Source: Desulfuromusa kysingii (GTDB lineage: Bacteria > Desulfobacterota > Desulfuromonadia > Desulfuromonadales > Geopsychrobacteraceae). From it: a stretch of DNA of 64,000 nucleotides. The notes beneath the pieces are model-generated. The model had not been told where the DNA came from and did no database searches. It saw only the letters and a list, made by a program, of their open reading frames with translations. Positions 62,763-64,000 of the stretch are shown piece after piece (the first letter of the stretch is position 1; each line of letters opens with the position of its first letter). Both the position numbers and the translations under genes were made by a program. The stretch lies in assembly GCF_900107645.1 (NCBI RefSeq), contig NZ_FNQN01000003.1:372001-436000 (forward strand), written 5' to 3'.

Positions 62763-63950
62763 ATGAAAACGCATAACCCAAAAGACGTAATTGAACAGCT
62801 TCAGGTTGTTTTAAGTAATCCTTCAAAAAAAATTGGTTTTTTATTTGGAGCGGGTATTTCCGCTGTGGACAAAAAAGGTCATAGCTTGATCAAAACAAGC
62901 CAAGAAATGACTAAAACAGTCGTAGCCGAGTTTGATGGAAAGATGGAAAGTGCGGTAAACCAGATAGAAGATGAAATAAAAAGTAATTCTGAAACTTTCA
63001 ATGTTGAAACGTTACTTTCTAAAATATCAGAAAAGGAAAAAGCAGTAGGTAAAGAAGCCCTTTGTGGGTTGAATAAAGAGGAATTAACCAAATTAAGAAA
63101 ATCCATTGAGAATAAAATTAAAGACATAGTTTCTGTGCATAGTCATACTGATTTTCCAGGCAAAGAATTAAGCCATGATGATTTTGCAAAATGGGTAAAA
63201 CATGCTGACAGAAAATTTCCGGTAGAGATATTCACCACAAATTACGACTATCTTTTGGAGTCGGGGATGGAAAAGCAAAAGGCTCCATATTTCGATGGAT
63301 TTATTGGAAGCAACAAGGCTTTTTTTTACCCTGAATGGATTGAAGATAGTCTTCCAGTTAAAGACTGGACAAAGCTTTGGAAATTGCATGGATCATTGGG
63401 ATGGGACCTCGAAAATGACGAGATCATCAGAGTGTCAAACGCAAAAGAAAGTGCAATGATTTACCCGTCATTTTTAAAATATGACCACTCAAGAAAACAA
63501 CCATATTTAAGTTATATGGATAGGCTGTCCTGGTTTTTGAAACAAGAAGATTCTGTCCTTTTTGTGTGTGGTTACTCTTTTGGTGACGATCATATTAATG
63601 GGATGATTTTAACTGCACTTACAAATTCAAGATCATCTCATGTCTTTGTTCTTAAAAGATCCAAGATGGAAGAAAGTGATGATTTATCAAAATACGCAAA
63701 AGATAGCCCGAAAATATCTGTTTACGCGAAAAGGACGGCTGTTATCGGAGGTAAGTTTGGATCATGGAAACTAGAAAATGAACCTAATAGAAATGAATCC
63801 TATAATCTTTTAGATTATGGTTTTGATGAAGATGCGGTATTAAAGGATGCTGAGTGGAGTGGAGAAGGAGACTTTGTGTTAGGTGATTTTAAAAGATTCT
63901 CTGATTTCCTAGCCCTGTTTTATACAAATTCTCGTTTTGTAAAAGGATAG
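62763..63950 (+). CDS. SIR2-family NADase (probable SIR2-HerA defence)
   Basis: 395 residues. NAD-binding FLFGAGIS (26-33), FTTNYDYLLE (about 157), and WKLHGSLGW with the catalytic His (about 207), then VCGYSFGDDHING. This is the SIR2_2-type domain used in anti-phage systems that deplete NAD. GGAGG precedes the ATG. The next gene starts 5 bases later and reads like HerA, so this is probably the effector of a SIR2-HerA pair. Confidence 0.82.
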   Translation: MKTHNPKDVIEQLQVVLSNPSKKIGFLFGAGISAVDKKGHSLIKTSQEMTKTVVAEFDGKMESAVNQIEDEIKSNSETFNVETLLSKISEKEKAVGKEALCGLNKEELTKLRKSIENKIKDIVSVHSHTDFPGKELSHDDFAKWVKHADRKFPVEIFTTNYDYLLESGMEKQKAPYFDGFIGSNKAFFYPEWIEDSLPVKDWTKLWKLHGSLGWDLENDEIIRVSNAKESAMIYPSFLKYDHSRKQPYLSYMDRLSWFLKQEDSVLFVCGYSFGDDHINGMILTALTNSRSSHVFVLKRSKMEESDDLSKYAKDSPKISVYAKRTAVIGGKFGSWKLENEPNRNESYNLLDYGFDEDAVLKDAEWSGEGDFVLGDFKRFSDFLALFYTNSRFVKG

Positions 63951-63954
63951 ACCA

Positions 63955-64000
63955 ATGAAGCACAGTGAATCATTTATTGGAAGAGTCCGGAGCGTTACGG
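63955..64000 (+). CDS. Partial gene, probable HerA ATPase (cut by window end)
   Basis: Only 15 residues visible: MKHSESFIGRVRSVT. The F-I-G-x-V-x-S-V-T opening is the usual HAS-barrel start of HerA/DUF87 helicases. Together with the SIR2 gene 5 bases upstream, this supports a SIR2-HerA operon; the P-loop itself lies outside. Confidence 0.5.
   Translation, partial: MKHSESFIGRVRSVT

Overview
The first ~18.5 kb reads as ordinary chromosome of a Desulfuromonadales-type deltaproteobacterium (Desulfuromonas-like; inferred, no search run). The pointers are an AdoCbl-dependent ribonucleotide reductase behind tandem NrdR-type boxes, the very large NAD-glutamate dehydrogenase, a PLP-dependent PanP-type decarboxylase standing in for PanD, and a tmRNA whose tag reads ADTDVSYALAA. 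Order: ykgJ-like and nrdJ (minus strand), then cysteine-desulfurase-like, PhoH/PIN, tsaD, DUF2062, rsmA, NAD-GDH, panB-panC-panP, amidohydrolase, smpB and ssrA. The panB leader is structured, with mutually exclusive antiterminator and terminator pairings.

A genomic island starts exactly at the 3' end of ssrA (18535) and runs past the right edge; no second copy of the ssrA 3' end was seen, so the far junction lies outside. It opens with a tyrosine integrase and an excisionase-like HTH gene, then a KfrA-like coiled-coil DNA-binding protein behind a perfect 16-bp palindrome, a Lon-like AAA+ ATPase without protease domain, and a tightly overlapping run of three metallophosphoesterases plus a Lar-like zinc ribbon. 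A MobF relaxase-helicase at 42.6-45.7 kb, with a hairpin and 10-bp tandem repeats upstream, suggests an integrative mobilizable or conjugative element.

Between 27 and 33 kb the island is decayed: frameshifted small genes, a broken serine resolvase, and a wrecked integron (intI pseudogene, two cassette genes, one well-formed attC and one half attC), then IS110 and IS3 remnants. From 32.7 kb on it is largely a defence island: a type I restriction-modification operon (hsdM, hsdS, a GmrSD-like DUF262/DUF1524 gene, hsdR, a YgjP-like metallopeptidase); two diverged DUF2779 putative dual nucleases; a Vsr-like/AbaSI-like endonuclease; and, at the right edge, a SIR2 gene followed by the first codons of what looks like HerA.

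The most interesting unit is the minus-strand operon at 52784-58786: a DUF4062-STAND NTPase-TPR protein, a SLOG-like domain fused to membrane helices, a PGDYG-motif protein and a small methyltransferase. The domain logic is sensor/NTPase plus nucleotide-binding membrane effector. I know of no named system with exactly this composition, and it is the best candidate for an undescribed defence system. IS3 and IS256 copies, mostly inactivated, are interspersed, and one IS3 copy abuts the tail of a second, lost HsdR.
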